Below, piece by piece: positions 22,930-35,887 of a stretch of DNA of 64,000 nucleotides (position 1 is its first letter; each line of letters opens with the position of its first letter). Both the position numbers and the translations under genes were made by a program. The notes beneath the pieces were generated by a model. The model was not told the origin of the DNA. It made no database searches and saw nothing but the letters and a program-made list of their open reading frames with translations. Source of the stretch: Raphanus sativus (lineage: Eukaryota; Streptophyta; Magnoliopsida; Brassicales; Brassicaceae); contig NC_079519.1 of NCBI RefSeq assembly GCF_000801105.2, forward strand, positions 10,848,668 to 10,912,667. The letters are read 5' to 3'.

Positions 22930-23483
22930 TTGGACAAGCTCTCGACGAGAAACCGGAACCTCTGTGGGTTTAGTTGTGTCTTTGTTGGGTAGATTTTGTC
23001 ATGACCGATTAATCGGCTCGGCCCGTTAGCACATTTAGTTAATGGTACCCAAGTCATTTCCAGGCCTCTTTGGTGACTTGGCTTTGCTCCTCGATGTCTC
23101 TGATCACTCTCCACACACTAACTTACAAAAGTTCAGTAACTCTAAGCTCTACTGCAAATGTAAGGAATAAAATATCACTGTGATTGAAGAAACAGACTAA
23201 GTGGCAGTGGAGGTACATATGTATCTAGGTTGATGGCAAACTCTCCAACCTCTGATCTGCCTTGATTTATATGTTTACCCAAAGGGAGAATAATTTTCAA
23301 CAATGAGACTGCTTTTACAGCTACAGATTGCACGAATTTTGTTTTACTGTTTGAGAAGTACTATTTTACCCTTCAATAATTATGTTAGATCCCCACATGT
23401 AAGAATTAAAGTCGGAAACTCGCGGTCTATGCGCATTTTATAGCAAACACGCCCAACTCGCAAACTGTGTGAAAGAAAGAAGG
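22930..23483. other. spacer between MEF1 and the MYB82 pseudogene
   Basis: MEF1 5' flank and, towards 23400, the former MYB82 promoter and leader. The 80-codon minus-strand frame 22872-23114 overlaps the MEF1 start in another phase and is not supported. Confidence 0.4.
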
Positions 23484-24257
23484 ATGGAGACAAGGGAAGA
23501 ACAACGCAAGTCTCATGTGAAGAGAGGATTGTGGAAGTCTGAAGAAGGCATGGTATTGAGAAGCTAATCGAGACTTATGGAGAAGGAAACTGGTCAGACA
23601 TCTCTCGTAAATCTGGTTCGAACCCCAAACTTTGTACATAGAGTGGGTTTATTTGATTTACTAAAAAGGCAGAATGTCGGAGTACTGAGAATAATTTGAA
23701 CTGTTTTCAGAATGGAAGAGGAGGCAAAATCTGTAGGTTGAGATGGAAGAACTATCCGAGACCAAATATCAAAAGAGGAGGCATGTGCCACCTCAAGAAC
23801 AAGACCTAATCATCCGCATGCATAAGCTCATCGGAAACCGGTATTTCCTCGTTCCACCGTTGATCCTACGTCTCATCACTTTCCCAAATACCAGATGGTC
23901 GCAGATTGCGGGTCGCCTTCCAGGTCGGACTGACAATGAAGTCGAGAACTACTGCAATACACATTTGATCAAGAAATCCAATCCCAAGAAACAGAATGCA
24001 ACTGAATCAGTGGAAGCCACTCCTTCGTTCATCGACAAGCCAGTTATCTATACAGAAGTGAGAAGAAGCCATGGAGAAGAGGGCACTACCACTACCTGCA
24101 TTGAGGAGACGAACTGCTTTGGCAATGACGTCCCAATAGGATCTCCCGCGCCTCTCATTTCTCATTACCCAGACAGTCAGACACTCTTGTGTTTGACCCA
24201 TGTTTTGCCTTCACCGATTTCTTTCCCCTTCTTTGGAACTCTCCTAAATTCATCTAA
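23484..24257 (+). pseudogene. MYB82: R2R3-MYB (MYB82-like) pseudogene
   Basis: Three former exons can be read: 23484-23615, 23711-23840 and 23895-24257. Exon 1 begins METREEQRKSHVKRGLWKSEEG and should continue IETYGEGNWSDISRKSG, but a small deletion after VLRS puts a TAA in frame. Exon 2 ([20 protein letters not shown], then [17 protein letters not shown]) lacks two bases at its start and has two extra bases near 23785, so no single frame spans it. Exon 3 gives [24 protein letters not shown], where the invariant third tryptophan of R3 is Cys, and another frameshift occurs near 24180. The protein pieces and the interval between MEF1 and the RabGAP gene match AtMYB82 (AT5G52600), a trichome-related factor. 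A shortened product from the long 3' frame (23743-24285) would lack R2. Confidence 0.85.
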
Positions 24258-24535
24258 GAGGGATAATTTCTCGCATAGACTTTGAGGTTCATATTAACTT
24301 TGAGGGACTACGTCTACGTTTCATGTAATAAGCTCTAATTTAATTTGAAGAATCCTGTTCTTAACTTATCATCATCAACTAAAGGACACTACATGTCCCT
24401 ACCTATTTTTCGACTCCAGAGTTAATCATGTAAAGACAAAAAAAAACATACGTCCATTGGATTAACAACTGTGCGTAAAAGAAATTCAGATTTTGGTAAC
24501 ATGTTGTGAAGAAGAAAAAGGAAAGTTGTAATTAC
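24258..24535. other. spacer between convergent MYB82 relic and TBC gene
   Basis: 3' flanking DNA of both genes. No feature was recognised. Confidence 0.4.
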
Positions 24536-27500
24536 TTACAAAACATCATCGTCCTGAGGATATAAGATACCTTCATCAAGGGGTAGTGAAGGAGGGGTTC
24601 CTGGAGGGATACTAGCAGCACCATTTTCACCAGCACATATGCAAAGTGCTTCAGCATCTCTGATTGTTGAATCGAGGTCGATCTGCCCAGATAGCTCGTT
24701 GATGAACTTCAAGAGTGTGTCGAAATCCATCTGTTCTCCCATTATCTTGCTGCGGTATCGCTTCAAGATTGCTACACAAACATATAGGTGAAGGTGTTCC
24801 GTGAGGTACTGTGTCCATAACACCTCCCATAGCTGCATTGTCTTCTCGTACTCAAATTCCCTGAGAAATGTACAGTACCACCAGAATCAAATACAACACA
24901 GCCCAAAAAACTCCAATAACAATATTTCTTTTTAAAAATGAGAAAACAACACTGAAACTTCTCTTCATTCACATGCAAATTGTGATCGAACTGTAATTCA
25001 GATGTTTTTAAAGAGGCGGAGAATAAGAAACAAACCTTTTAAACTGAATCAGGATCCAGCGGAAACAGAAGAAGTAATTCAAGCAGTCATTCTGCTTGAA
25101 GTATTCATGCAGCGGACTATCGAGCAACTCCACCAGCTGTGGGACAGTGAAAATGAAGATGAAAACCCCCAAAACTGATACTGAATGCTAATAGAGAGAA
25201 GAAATGCAAATGTAAACTGTAGACGTGCTGTTAAGAAAATTTTATAAACCTTTGATAGTGCAAAGAGCTGAGTATGCATCCCATTCTGGTCACGGTTGAA
25301 GTTGGGTCCAAGGCGTTCCATCAGTGCCACAAAACACCAAAATGCTTCTGATTCATCCTCCATCACGAACAAGATAGGGGACAGATAATCACTCATTCCC
25401 TAACAACCAGAAAAAAAACATTTCTACGTTAAGCCATACAGTGGGAGAATTTAAAGCAAAATCCAGAAATGGAAGTGTACAGCATTCCTACTTATTCGCT
25501 AAGTGGGGATACAACACAGAACGTGAAAACATAACAGTAATGACACCGCCACTTGTAATTTAGTGCTAAGGATCAAATTCGAAAACTGATAAGTACCTGG
25601 CAGTAACCGAGGTCAAAATTGTAGAAGGAATAGGTCAACAGAATATCACGCATGCTATTGACGTTCAGATTGTCATCCCCTTCATAGTATTCAAATGACC
25701 TATCAGTTCTTACCTACACAAGAAGAAATAAACAAGAAATCAAGTAAAATAGGAATTCAATGAATAAGGCACACCACATACGTAAAGATATTCACAAACT
25801 CTTACCACATCTTTATCTATCAGACCTTTCCTCTCTCGATATTTTGTGAACCTTTTTGCTTGTTCAGGAGAGATGCTCTGTCAAAAAGAATAAATACTCT
25901 AAGAGCTACTCTAAGAAAACCTCAACTTTATTTAACTAGATTAGACATCATCCTGCCAAGGAACTACATCGCTAATTAAGGAATCTAGCAAAGAGATCAA
26001 ATGATGATGATGAACCAACCTGCCACTGCTGTTTCAATGTTGCATATTCCATCTGTTTGACAGATCGAAGATATTCTCTCTCTGCATACGTTGAGTCATA
26101 TGCATGATATCCCAAAAGAAAGGGCCAGACCTATAGTGGTGATCCTATGTTATTAATCTGCATATAGTTATGCGAAGCCTATATTTGAATTTCATCTGAG
26201 AGAGAAAAGTTAACCTCTTTTCGCAATAGGTGTTCAATGCCTCCGTAGAAAACTCTCTCTCGAAGAGCTTTTGATTCCACAACTCGGCCTTCATAGTCCA
26301 AGAATGCTGTGAACTGAGAGCCCAGGAAAGTTTGGAATTAAACAAAGATGAAATGAAAATAGAAAATATATGCGTACTCACTTGGCAATCAAATAAGGAT
26401 ATACCAGGGGGCACATAATTTCTGGACTTATTAACATTGCAGAATTCAAAAGTGCTTACCTCTTTGGAACCCATTGGTGGCTGCCTTGGTTTCCCCCACA
26501 CCAAACTCAACTTATTAAACTGCAAAGGAGGAGTGGTTTCTTAATCATCAGTTCCATATATTTGGTGTTGATGAAGCATAGAAAGCACTCCATCCCAAAA
26601 TGTTTATATAGCTAATACAGGGTGAATCATCCACATACATTGCAGAAGTTATTATCAACTAAACCTCAGTGTTCAAATCTATGCTTTATATAGCTAATAC
26701 AGGGTGAAGCATCCACATATATTGCAGAAGTCATTATCAACTAAACCTCGGTGTTCGAATTTATGCCTGGTAGGATAACTAAATATAACTGTCCTGGTGA
26801 TTATCAATCAGGTATTCATAATAGATCACAGGCAAGGGAAAACTTCACGTAAGGAATTACGACTTTCACCCCACACGTTGAGATAAATGACAATCCATCC
26901 AAAAGATGAAATAAGACGTAACATCATAACGCACAGAAAGATTTACTGTATACGGCAACAATTTCTACCAACATGTTATTACTTATAAGTTATAAGAAAA
27001 CAGAGAAGAAGAAAAGAGAATCCTCACCTCTAACGGATCAGCAGGGACATCAACGACATTAGGAATTTCTTCATCATGCTCATCTACAGGATAACTATGT
27101 GGGCTTTCATGATATTTTTCCTCAGCAATATTTGACAACTTTTCAGGATAACTATGCACGGGTTGGTTATTCCATCTCTTGTCAACGGAACCAAAGCCAT
27201 TGTTTTCTGAAAACAGCTGAGTGGTTGTTTCTCGAGCAAACTTAGTAACCAGAGAAAACTTCTCTAGAAGATGAATTGAAAGGTCACGAGCAGGATCATG
27301 ACTCTTTTGCTTTCTCAACCCATATCGGGAAACACTAGAAACTCTGTTATCAACACCTGCACTTGTTCTCCCTTGATTTTCACTAGACGATCCTCCGTCT
27401 AATGGGTAAATAGATTGTCCACTTGCAACAGGCAGTGTACTTGGCAGCTCCAATGAAGAAAGAGTTCTCTGTCGGATACAACCATAGAATGTATTAGCCC

Positions 27501-28702
27501 ACAAGATAAAGCAAAATCATCACTCCATCCAACATGAGATGATTGGATATAGGTACCTGCAAGGGACTCTGAAAATCATTCACAATGAACACATTTGCAT
27601 CTTCTGCCGACCTATAAAAAGACAAGTTTATGTGAGAAAAACTCATTCAGTTCCATAAGACGACAAACTTTGTTCGTCCAAAAAAAGTTTCAAATCAGGT
27701 CTCCCCGATGAGTAGGTAACAAGCACTATTAAAATGAGTCTGAAAGTAAACCATACATTGTATATCCCTAAGCTAGTTAGTCATGCTTTCCATAAATAAG
27801 CATCTCACATAAACCACAAACCTTGCAAGAAAAACATGTTGTTTGACTATGGCAAGAAACTCCCTGACTCCTCCATTGTAAAAGTAGAGAGGCGGAAATG
27901 CAAGCCCTGCAGATCATATTAAACAGTTAGTAGTTTATAAAGCAATAGGAAGATGTAAACCATCTTGGTAACGAGTAAATCTCAAACAGAGCAGTAACAA
28001 CAGCCTAAGAATTTGCATACTTACCAGAAGAGAGCACAACGATAACATACTGCCATCCGAGAGCAGGAGTGTGACGCCTGATGGACCTAACTTCAGTGAA
28101 TGGAACTGCTGTGATGGTATAAAGACTCCTATCTAGAAAACAAAAAAAAGACCCAGTTAAAAATGCATTTTCTTCAATAATTGTTAAGCTCCAACGAAAC
28201 CTTGATTACCTTTCTCTGATAGCTTTGCATTAGAGGTTTGTCCCTTGTACGGAATCCACGACTATTGAAAAAAAAAAAAAATCAAATCGAATAATCAAAT
28301 TGATTCATACAAAATCGAAGGAAGACTTTTGATATACCAGGAAGAGAAGAGAATCTTGTTTGGTTAACTTCAATCGACCACTAATCCTCTCGGATGCGAA
28401 CTGTGTGGGATGAATCGCAACGTTATCCTTGAGATAAATCAATTCAGCGCCGTCGTGATCACTTGATGAACTTCTCTTCTCGCTGTCGCACCGCATCATG
28501 CTCGCCGATCCCTGATACCCCAAAATCAACCGATCGAGTCAAGAGAACGAATTCGCAAGGCAGATGCAGAAATTCGTAGCGATTAACGATTGGATTTATA
28601 ACAAAACTGCGATTCCGTAAGAGAAAGTATTACTTGTTGTTGAGAGGCCGCGTAATCTGCGTCGTCGGAGAGGTCGTGGAGCTCCGATGATTCCATACTC
28701 AT
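24536..28702 (-). CDS. TBC-domain Rab GTPase-activating protein
   Basis: Fifteen exons, minus strand: 28702-28634, 28511-28338, 28261-28210, 28132-28025, 27906-27822, 27611-27557, 27468-27028, 26519-26460, 26313-26215, 26130-26020, 25877-25806, 25713-25597, 25399-25250, 25136-25036 and 24860-24536. The sum is 2019 nt, 672 residues, in frame throughout. The start at MSMESSELHD was chosen because it leads straight into exon 2. Residues up to about 180 form the plant RabGAP N-terminal PH-like region (LIYLKDNVAIHPTQFASERI, LGWQYVIVVLSSG). A Ser/His-rich variable linker is encoded by exon 7. The TBC domain runs from about residue 364 to 600, with the arginine-finger motif KDVVRTDR and the glutamine-finger motif YCQGMSD both intact. 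It should speed GTP hydrolysis on Rab proteins in vesicle traffic. It matches AT5G52580 in order and wording. Confidence 0.92.
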
Positions 28703-29480
28703 GGTTTCAAGAGAGAGAGAGAGAGAAAGAGATGACGAGATGACGAGATCGATTACCCTCGAGACGAAGTAAAAAAAGAAATTAAGGGAGAGTGCGTTAA
28801 GGAAGGTGTAGGCGCGTTGAGAATATTCTATTACGTGTGTTTTATCTCCTCCAACTTGCTGATAAAAGGGTTTCAATACACCACAATGATTCGATTTGTA
28901 AATAAGTTTTCTTTTTTTTTGTGTGTAAATATTGAATTTTATACCAAACTTTTGACAAATACTAAATAGTAGCAGAATGAAAAGGAAACCTAAAGAACAT
29001 AAGAAAAAAACAAGCAATTACAAGTGCTAACAGACCTTGAATTAAGACAGAGCTAACTTGAATAAGGAAGCATAAACAACTCTAACTGATTGGTAGTGTC
29101 TCACACAGCTTTGATCCTAGTTGCTCGATCTCAACTCTCGCAACGATCACCAGAAGAGCAAGAAACCGAAAACCTAAAGCTTCGAACCATACATCTCCCA
29201 AATAAACCCGAATGCGCTTACTGATTATCTGAAGATCACTTGAAGTTACAATTATTCAGCTTGACTTAAGAAAAATGTAAGCCACAGTAGAAAACGGGAG
29301 CAGAGAGAGCCACATCATGTTATCGACCTTCCAAACCTGCAAAGCACCGAAGATTTGCTCACCGAACCGAACCAAGGAGTCCAATCGGTGATCGGATGAC
29401 AAAACTCCAGATGAATCTCCCTTGGAGGTACATCACTCAGATGACCCAAGGGAGTTCAGAAACCACTGTCATGCGCTAAC
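28703..29480. other. TBC-gene promoter and unassigned spacer
   Basis: The first few hundred bases are the TBC-gene 5' flank, with a GA-repeat at 28710-28735 probably in the 5' UTR. The part 29040-29480 is less AT-rich. It may be retroelement sequence bordering the copia LTR, but I could not assign it. Confidence 0.4.
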
Positions 29481-29838
29481 GTTGAGAACCGTCAAATCTC
29501 TGAGATCTCTAGAAACACAAGAATTGTAAAAAACAACTTTTCTTTATTAGCTTTAGAAACTACTCAAAACTAAAGCTCTCAATGCTTCTCTTGGATCTCT
29601 TGATCTACTATCTTAGATCTCTTATCTCTCTCTTAGATCTCTTATTGAACACCTTTCCGTAAGGTATATATTTATAGTGAAAGAAAATTCCCTTTAACAT
29701 GTGGGATATAGAAATACAAACTAACATAAATATAAAACTTTCTTTTCCCTATTTCTAGATTTTCTTTTTGTGTTTTCCTTAACATAATTGAACACTTATC
29801 AATATGTTAAGTTGCCACAAGCTTGGAATTATCCAACA
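29481..29838 (-). repeat. 3' LTR of a Ty1/copia element
   Basis: On the minus strand the LTR begins TGTTGGATAATTCCAAGC directly after a polypurine tract (aattaagggggtgaa, about 29839-29853). It carries a TATA box (ctataaatatatacc) near 29668-29682 and ends near TCTCAAC at 29481. The length is about 358 bp. The matching 5' LTR is absent, so the far edge is estimated. Confidence 0.7.
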
Positions 29839-31918
29839 TTCACCCCCTTAATTCCAACTTGAAATATGGAGATCAATTTCTTGAACTCCAATTAAGCTCT
29901 TCATTTGCTTTAACTTAATCCTTGATAATGGCTTGATAGGGATGTCGGCCTTCTGCTCAACACCCAGCACATGCTCCACTTTGATTTGCCCATTCTCCAC
30001 AAACTCACGAATGAAGTGATACTTCTTGAGTACATGATTACTCCTTCCATAGAAAACTAGATTCTTAGAGGAATGACTGATTTGTTGTCGATCATAAGTG
30101 TGACCGTCTTGTCTTCTTCACATAGTATCTCACATAACAAGTCCTTGATCCATATAGCTTGCTTTGTTGCTTCTGTTTCCGCCATAAACTCTGCTTCGCA
30201 TGATGATAATGCGACCGTCTGCTGCTTCTGCGATGTCCAAGTGATTAATGATGAACCATAGTAGAATGCATGCCCTGGCGTGCTTCTCTCATCATCGAGA
30301 TCAATGTTGTGACTGCTATCACTATAACCAACGACACTCCTTGACTCATCTCTCTTGAAGAACATACCGAAGTTTGTTGTTCCTTTCACTTATCGCAGTA
30401 TGTGTGTGATGGCTTGTCCATGAGAGTCTCTCGGATTGTGCATGTATCTGCTAAGAACGCCCACTGCGTAACACAAGTCGGGTCGTGTGTGAAGCAGATA
30501 CCTCAAACATTGTATGATTTTTCTGAACTCCGTAGCATCTATCTCTGGTTCATCTTCAGCTTTCGAGATCTTCAAGTTCGCCTCCATTAGAACTTGAGTT
30601 GTGTTACACCCTCCATCTTCGTGACACACATGATTCCTTGAACATACCTTTCTTGTTTTATTCTGATTCTGTCGGCTCCTTGAATCACTTTTATGCCAAG
30701 GTAATACGTTAGCTCACCTAGATCTGACATCTCGAACTTCTTTGACATCTCCTCCTTCAAACGCTTAATCACCTTAAGAGAAGTTCATGTCACAAATAGA
30801 TCATCAACGTATATGGCTATGATCAAGACGTCTCCACCTTCAGTCTTGCGGTAAACTAATGGTTCCTTCATGCACTTCTCAAATCTCATCTCCTTTAGAA
30901 CATGATCGAGTTTCATATTCCATGCACTGGTGCCTGGCGTAACACATACAACTCCTTATGTAACACACAAACTCGATCTCCTTCTTTGTTCCTCTTAGAA
31001 CCAGTCGGTCTATCTACAAGCTCCCATATCTTGTTTTTTGTGATAGATTTCAACTCGGCTGCCATAGCTTCAACCTAATTCTCTTAACAGAACAGATTGA
31101 ACTCATCTGAGGCAAACTCTCCTCCTCTATCGGTGCAACATAGATTGAACTTAGCTGAGGAATACTCTCCTCTTTCATCGGTCCAACCTAGATTAGCTGA
31201 GGCAAACTCTCCTCCTCTGTCGGCGTGAAATCTTTTGAACTGATAGAATGCCTCACGATTATTTGCTGACGTTGGTGGTGTGCTTCTTCCACACAAATCT
31301 CCATGCAATAACTCCAATGGCTTTGATGTACAAACCATGGTCTTAGTCTGGAACGACTCTCTGACTTTCTTCCCTGCAAGACATAAGTTACACACGCTTT
31401 CCATGTGTTACACTCGGGAATGAGTCTCTGATTGGCTTCCCTGCGAGACTTGCATCACACACGCCTTTTTGTGTGTTACACTCGGCATTCCTATGACTAT
31501 CTCCTTCCTTACCATGTTGTTCATCACCCCATAACTTATATGTCCTAGTCGAGCATGCCACCTCCATGTAGCATCTTGATCTCTGACATGTAAGTGGGTA
31601 GCTAATCTCCATCGCGGTCTTGTAAAGACGGTTTGGAGATCTTGTTACACGTACAAGTAACCTTCCACACGAATCCGTGAGAGTTAAGTAGACATCTTTC
31701 ATGTTAAACTCACATCCGTTTTTTGTTGCTTGCCCAAGACTCAATATGTTGTGCTTCAGGTTAGGTATGTAATAGATGTCTTTGAGTGCCTTCTTCTCTC
31801 CAGTCTTGCACACAAAGGTAATCACACCTTTTCCAACGATATCAACACACGATCCATCACCAAACTTCACCTTTCCTTTGGTGTTTAGACTCATCAATAC
31901 ATCAAGCGGCATGAACAA
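29839..31918 (-). mobile_element. truncated Ty1/copia retrotransposon pol region
   Basis: Pieces of a copia polyprotein occur in order on the minus strand. GAG-pre-integrase sequence lies at 31918-31388 (GDGSCVDIVGKGVI, YYIPNLKHNILSLGQ) and the integrase start at 31404-31084 (CNLCLAGKKVRESFQ, LLHGDLCG). Reverse transcriptase fragments lie at 30772-30587 and 30629-30390 (MSDLGELTYYLGIKV, RYLLHTRPDLCYAVGVLSRY), and RNase H at 30389-30057 (GYSDSSHNIDLDDERSTPGH, ALSSCEAEFMAETEATKQAI). Frameshifts and stops separate them. The gag, protease, most of the integrase core and the 5' LTR are missing. The DRGGEF block of integrase is tandemly repeated three times at 31095-31240. It cannot move on its own. 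Confidence 0.88.
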
Positions 31919-32406
31919 CCAAATTCAAACTCTAAATGCACATTAAATCAACATATATATATCTTCATATTCTTACAAGGTCTCGATTGGTACAGCTGAT
32001 GAAGAAGCAGTAGCAGTATGCTGTAGAAGCAGTATGCTGCAGAAACTGTATGCTCTTATTAAAACTTTTAATAAGATGATTGGTACAGCAGTACCAGTCT
32101 ACAATTTTAATTTATTTATAAAAGTTAGTATATAATATATTTATTTTAAATTATATATATTAAATTATAATATATATATATATATTAATAATATATTTGT
32201 TATTAAAATAATGAATCTCAATTAATAACATAAATTAAATTAAATTTTTAATGTGAAATATTATTATTTAAAAATATAATTTTTTTAAAAAATATAAATT
32301 TATTTTTGGATATAAAATAATTTTAAATATTATTAAATAAAATAAATAAAATATAAATTTATTTTTGGATATAAATAATTTGAATATTATTAAACAAAAT
32401 AAATAG

Positions 32407-35261
32407 GAGGTGTCACCAGCCATTACAATGCAGATGAATCAACGGCTTTTGAGAGAAGCAACGGAGGAAGAGGTGAAACATGCCTTATTTATGATGCACC
32501 CTGAAAAAGCACCCGGTCCGGATGGAATGACAGCCTTGTTTTTCCAAGTCTCGTGGCATATTGTTAAAACTGATGTGATTAAGTTGGTGAATCATTTTTT
32601 GGCTACATGGGAAATGGATCCGCGTCTTAATCTTACGAATATTTGTATGATCCCAAAGACGGAGAGACCCACAAAGATGACAGAACTAAGACCAATTAGT
32701 CTCTATAATGTGGGGTACAAGATTATTTCGAAGGTTCTGTGCGAGAGGTTAAAAGTTTGTCTTCCACGACTTATTTCGGAAACTCAATCGGCTTTTGTGC
32801 TAGGAAGATTGATCTCGGATAATATTCTTATTGCTCAGGAAATGTTCCATGGTTTACGGACAAATAAATCCTGTCAAAATAAGTATATGGCTATTAAAAC
32901 GGATATGAGTAAAGCATATGATCGAGTGGAATGGGATTTTATTAAGGCACTACTTCTGAAACTCGGTTTTGATCCACATTGGGCCAAACTGATGATGGAA
33001 TGTATCTCGTCAGTTCAGTATCGGCTGTTATTTTAAATGGTCAACCGAGGGGGCTTATAATACCACAGAAGGGTTTAAGGCAAGGGGATCCACTATCTCC
33101 ATATCTTTTTATTTTATGTACTGAGGCTTTGATGGCTAATATTCGAAAAGCGGAACGCAGTAAACAATTGACGGGTCTGAAGGTGGCTAGAGCATGTCCA
33201 CCAATTTCTCATCTTCTCTTTGCGGATGATAGTCTATTCCTCTGTAAGGCACAAAAAGAGGAGTGTGAATGTATTCTTAGGATCTTGAAGGAATATGAGG
33301 CAGTCTCGGATCAACTGATAAATTTTCAAAAATCCTCAATTCAATTTGGCCATAAAATTGACGAAGACAAAAGGCAAGAGATGAGAGATATATTGGGAAT
33401 ACAAAATATAGGCAGTATGGGATCTTATTTGGGTTTACCAGAGAATATAGGGGGATCTAAGATCCAAGTTTTTGGATTTGTGCAAGATCGTTTTGATTCC
33501 AGAATTAATGGGTGGACTTTTAAGTTTTTTACTAAAAGAGGAAAGGAGGTTGTAATTAAATCGGTGGTTACGGCTTTATCAAATCATGTAATGTCGTGTT
33601 ATAGGCTCCCAAAAGCAACAATAAAGAAATTGATAAGTGCAGTGGCTCGGTTTTGGTGGAGTCATGGGGGCAGTACAAAAGGTTTGCATTGGAAATCATG
33701 GGATAAAGTTTGTCTTCCAAAGGAAGATGGAGGGTTAGGTTTCAAAGACTTTACAGATTTTAATACAGCAATGCTTGCAAAGCAACTATGGCGTATGTTA
33801 CACAAGCCCAACACTTTGTTCTCTCGAGTGTCTAAAGGACGGTATTTCATGAATGCTTCACCCCTGGATCCGATCCGCTCAAACTCTCCATCATATGGAT
33901 GGAGGAGTAATACATTTGCTAGATCTCTGGTTAGCAAAGGACTAATTAAACGGGTGAGAACAGGGAATTCAATTTCTGTATGGAATGACCCCTGGCTCCC
34001 AACCACTCACCCGAGACCAGCAAACAAAAATTTTCACAACTTGTTACCCGACCTTACAATGGATGCTCTTATTAATCAGAGCTCATGAACTTGGAATTTA
34101 CAGGCTATTAGAGATTTGGTGGATCCCCAGGATGCTAAAATCATTGAAAGTATTCCGTTAGGAAGAGGACTGGCAGACGATCAGGATGGTTGGCACTTCA
34201 CCAAGAATGGAAAATATTCGGTTAAATCGGGATATCAGGTTGAAAGGATCTACCCGGATAGAGAGAAACCACCAGAAATTTATGGACCTACAGTGGATGC
34301 TTTGAAAGCATTTTGCTGGAAAGTTAAATGTCCTCCGAAATTAAAGCCCTTTTTGTGACAGATTACATCAGGGTGTTTGTCCGTTAAGAAAAATCTTAAA
34401 GCAAGAGAAATGAAAGGAGATATTTGTTGTGATAGATGTGGCTATGAGGAGGAATCAATTAACCATGTGTTTTTTGAATGTCCTCCAGCTAGGCAGGTTT
34501 GGGATTTGTCGAAGATTCCAACGCAAATAGATTTTTTTCCTACGAGTTCGTTATTTACAAATATGGATCATTTATTTTGGAGAATCAAGGACTACATGGA
34601 GTTTCATCAATTTGCATGGATACTATGGTATATCTGGAAAGCGAGGAATACTAGAACATTTAGTAATCTAGATACAGATCCTCAACTCACTCCTTCAGTC
34701 GCAGAGAGGGAAACAGTGTTGTGGAATGAGGCACAAGATCTTAATATGAGGACACCGGTACAAGCAGAGACAGGGCCAACTCCAATAATCCCAGGAAGAT
34801 GGTGTTTCACAGATGCTTCCTGGAAGGATGGGGATCATTTTTCGGGACAAGGATGGTATAGTACTCTGAAGGGTTTTGCAGGTTTAATGGGAGCAAGGAA
34901 TACAAGAGCTAGTTTATCCCCACTACATGCAGAGGTGGAGGCTTTTATTTGGGCACTGGAGTGTATGAGAAACCTAAGACAGCGTCAGGTGACATTTGCA
35001 ACGGATTGTTCTCAGTTGGTGAAGATGGTGTCGGAACCAGAGGAGTGGCCAGCTTTTGCATCTTATTTGCAGGAAATCAAGAGCTTGCAAGAAAGCTTTC
35101 AGAACTCACAGATCATTCATGTACCTAGGACGGATTATTCAAGGGCGGATTGTCGAGGTGTCAGACAGCAACCGTCTTTCGTCGTTCACATGGATGCCGA
35201 GCTACCTATCTGGATTACGGAGTCTATATGAGTATGTTTTTCATTTGACTACAAAAAAAAA
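32407..35261 (+). mobile_element. 5'-truncated LINE (non-LTR retrotransposon), second reading frame
   Basis: A 2855-bp insertion bounded by a perfect 17-bp target-site duplication ATTAAACAAAATAAATA (32390-32406 and 35262-35278), with an A-tail just before the right copy. It encodes the LINE reverse transcriptase: PEKAPGPDGM, TELRPISLYNVGYKIISKVL, motif A in AIKTDMSKAYDRVEW, motif B in QGDPLSPYLF and motif C FADDSLF. A zf-RVT region follows (WHFTKNGKYSVKSGY; CDRCGYEEESINHVFFEC), then an RNase H domain (WCFTDASWKDG, LHAEVEAFIWALECM). One frameshift lies near 33030 and two in-frame TGA stops lie near 34086 and 34356. The endonuclease part and the first ORF are lost by 5' truncation. It is inactive. 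Confidence 0.95.
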
Positions 35262-35418
35262 ATTAAACAAAATAAATAAATTATCAGTATATATATCTTT
35301 TCATTTTATATATTAATATATAAAAGATTTATAATTAATTTATTCTATTTACTAATTTCAAAAATTATGTTTATATCGAAAATTTTATTTTTTAATATAA
35401 GATTTACAATTAAAATAT

Positions 35419-35887
35419 GAGAAATTGCCAAAAATACCATTTTCATAGTACCACTTTTCATGTTTACACTAACCACTTTTACCACTATTTTTAATGAAGA
35501 GTTTAGATTTGAAGGTTTAGGATTTAGGGTTTAGATTTGATGTTTTAGGGTTTAAGGTATATAGTTTAGGATTTAGAGTTGAGGATTTAGGGTTTAGAGT
35601 TGAGGATTTAGGATTTATAGTTTAGACTTTAGGGTTTAGGGTTTAGAATATTGAATTTAGGGTATATAGTTTAGGGTCTAGGGTTTAAAGTTGAAGATTT
35701 TGGGTTTAGGGTTTAGAATTGGAGGTTTAGGATTTATAATTTGGGATTATAATTTTTAAAAACATATAAAAACAAAGATATAGGAGTATTTACTATTTTA
35801 ATAAATAAGGTATTTTTGAAAATGTGTCTTTAGTGGTGGTAAAGATGAATAATGGTACTTTGAAAGTGGTATTTTTGAAAATTCCCC
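35419..35887. mobile_element. small MULE-type MITE with telomere-like core
   Basis: A 469-bp element with terminal inverted repeats GAGAAATTGCCAAAAATACC and the inverse of the right end (ggtatttttgaaaattcccc). The flanks are a perfect 9-bp duplication TTAAAATAT (35410-35418 and 35888-35896). The core 35505-35745 is a run of degenerate TTTAGGG-type units (ggtttaggatttagggtttag). The 9-bp duplication points to the Mutator group. Confidence 0.88.

Noticed and set aside
32979..34088. 369-codon LINE frame considered as an intact host reverse-transcriptase gene
   Set aside because: A 17-bp target-site duplication, A-tail, 5' truncation, frameshift and stops show a dead LINE copy.
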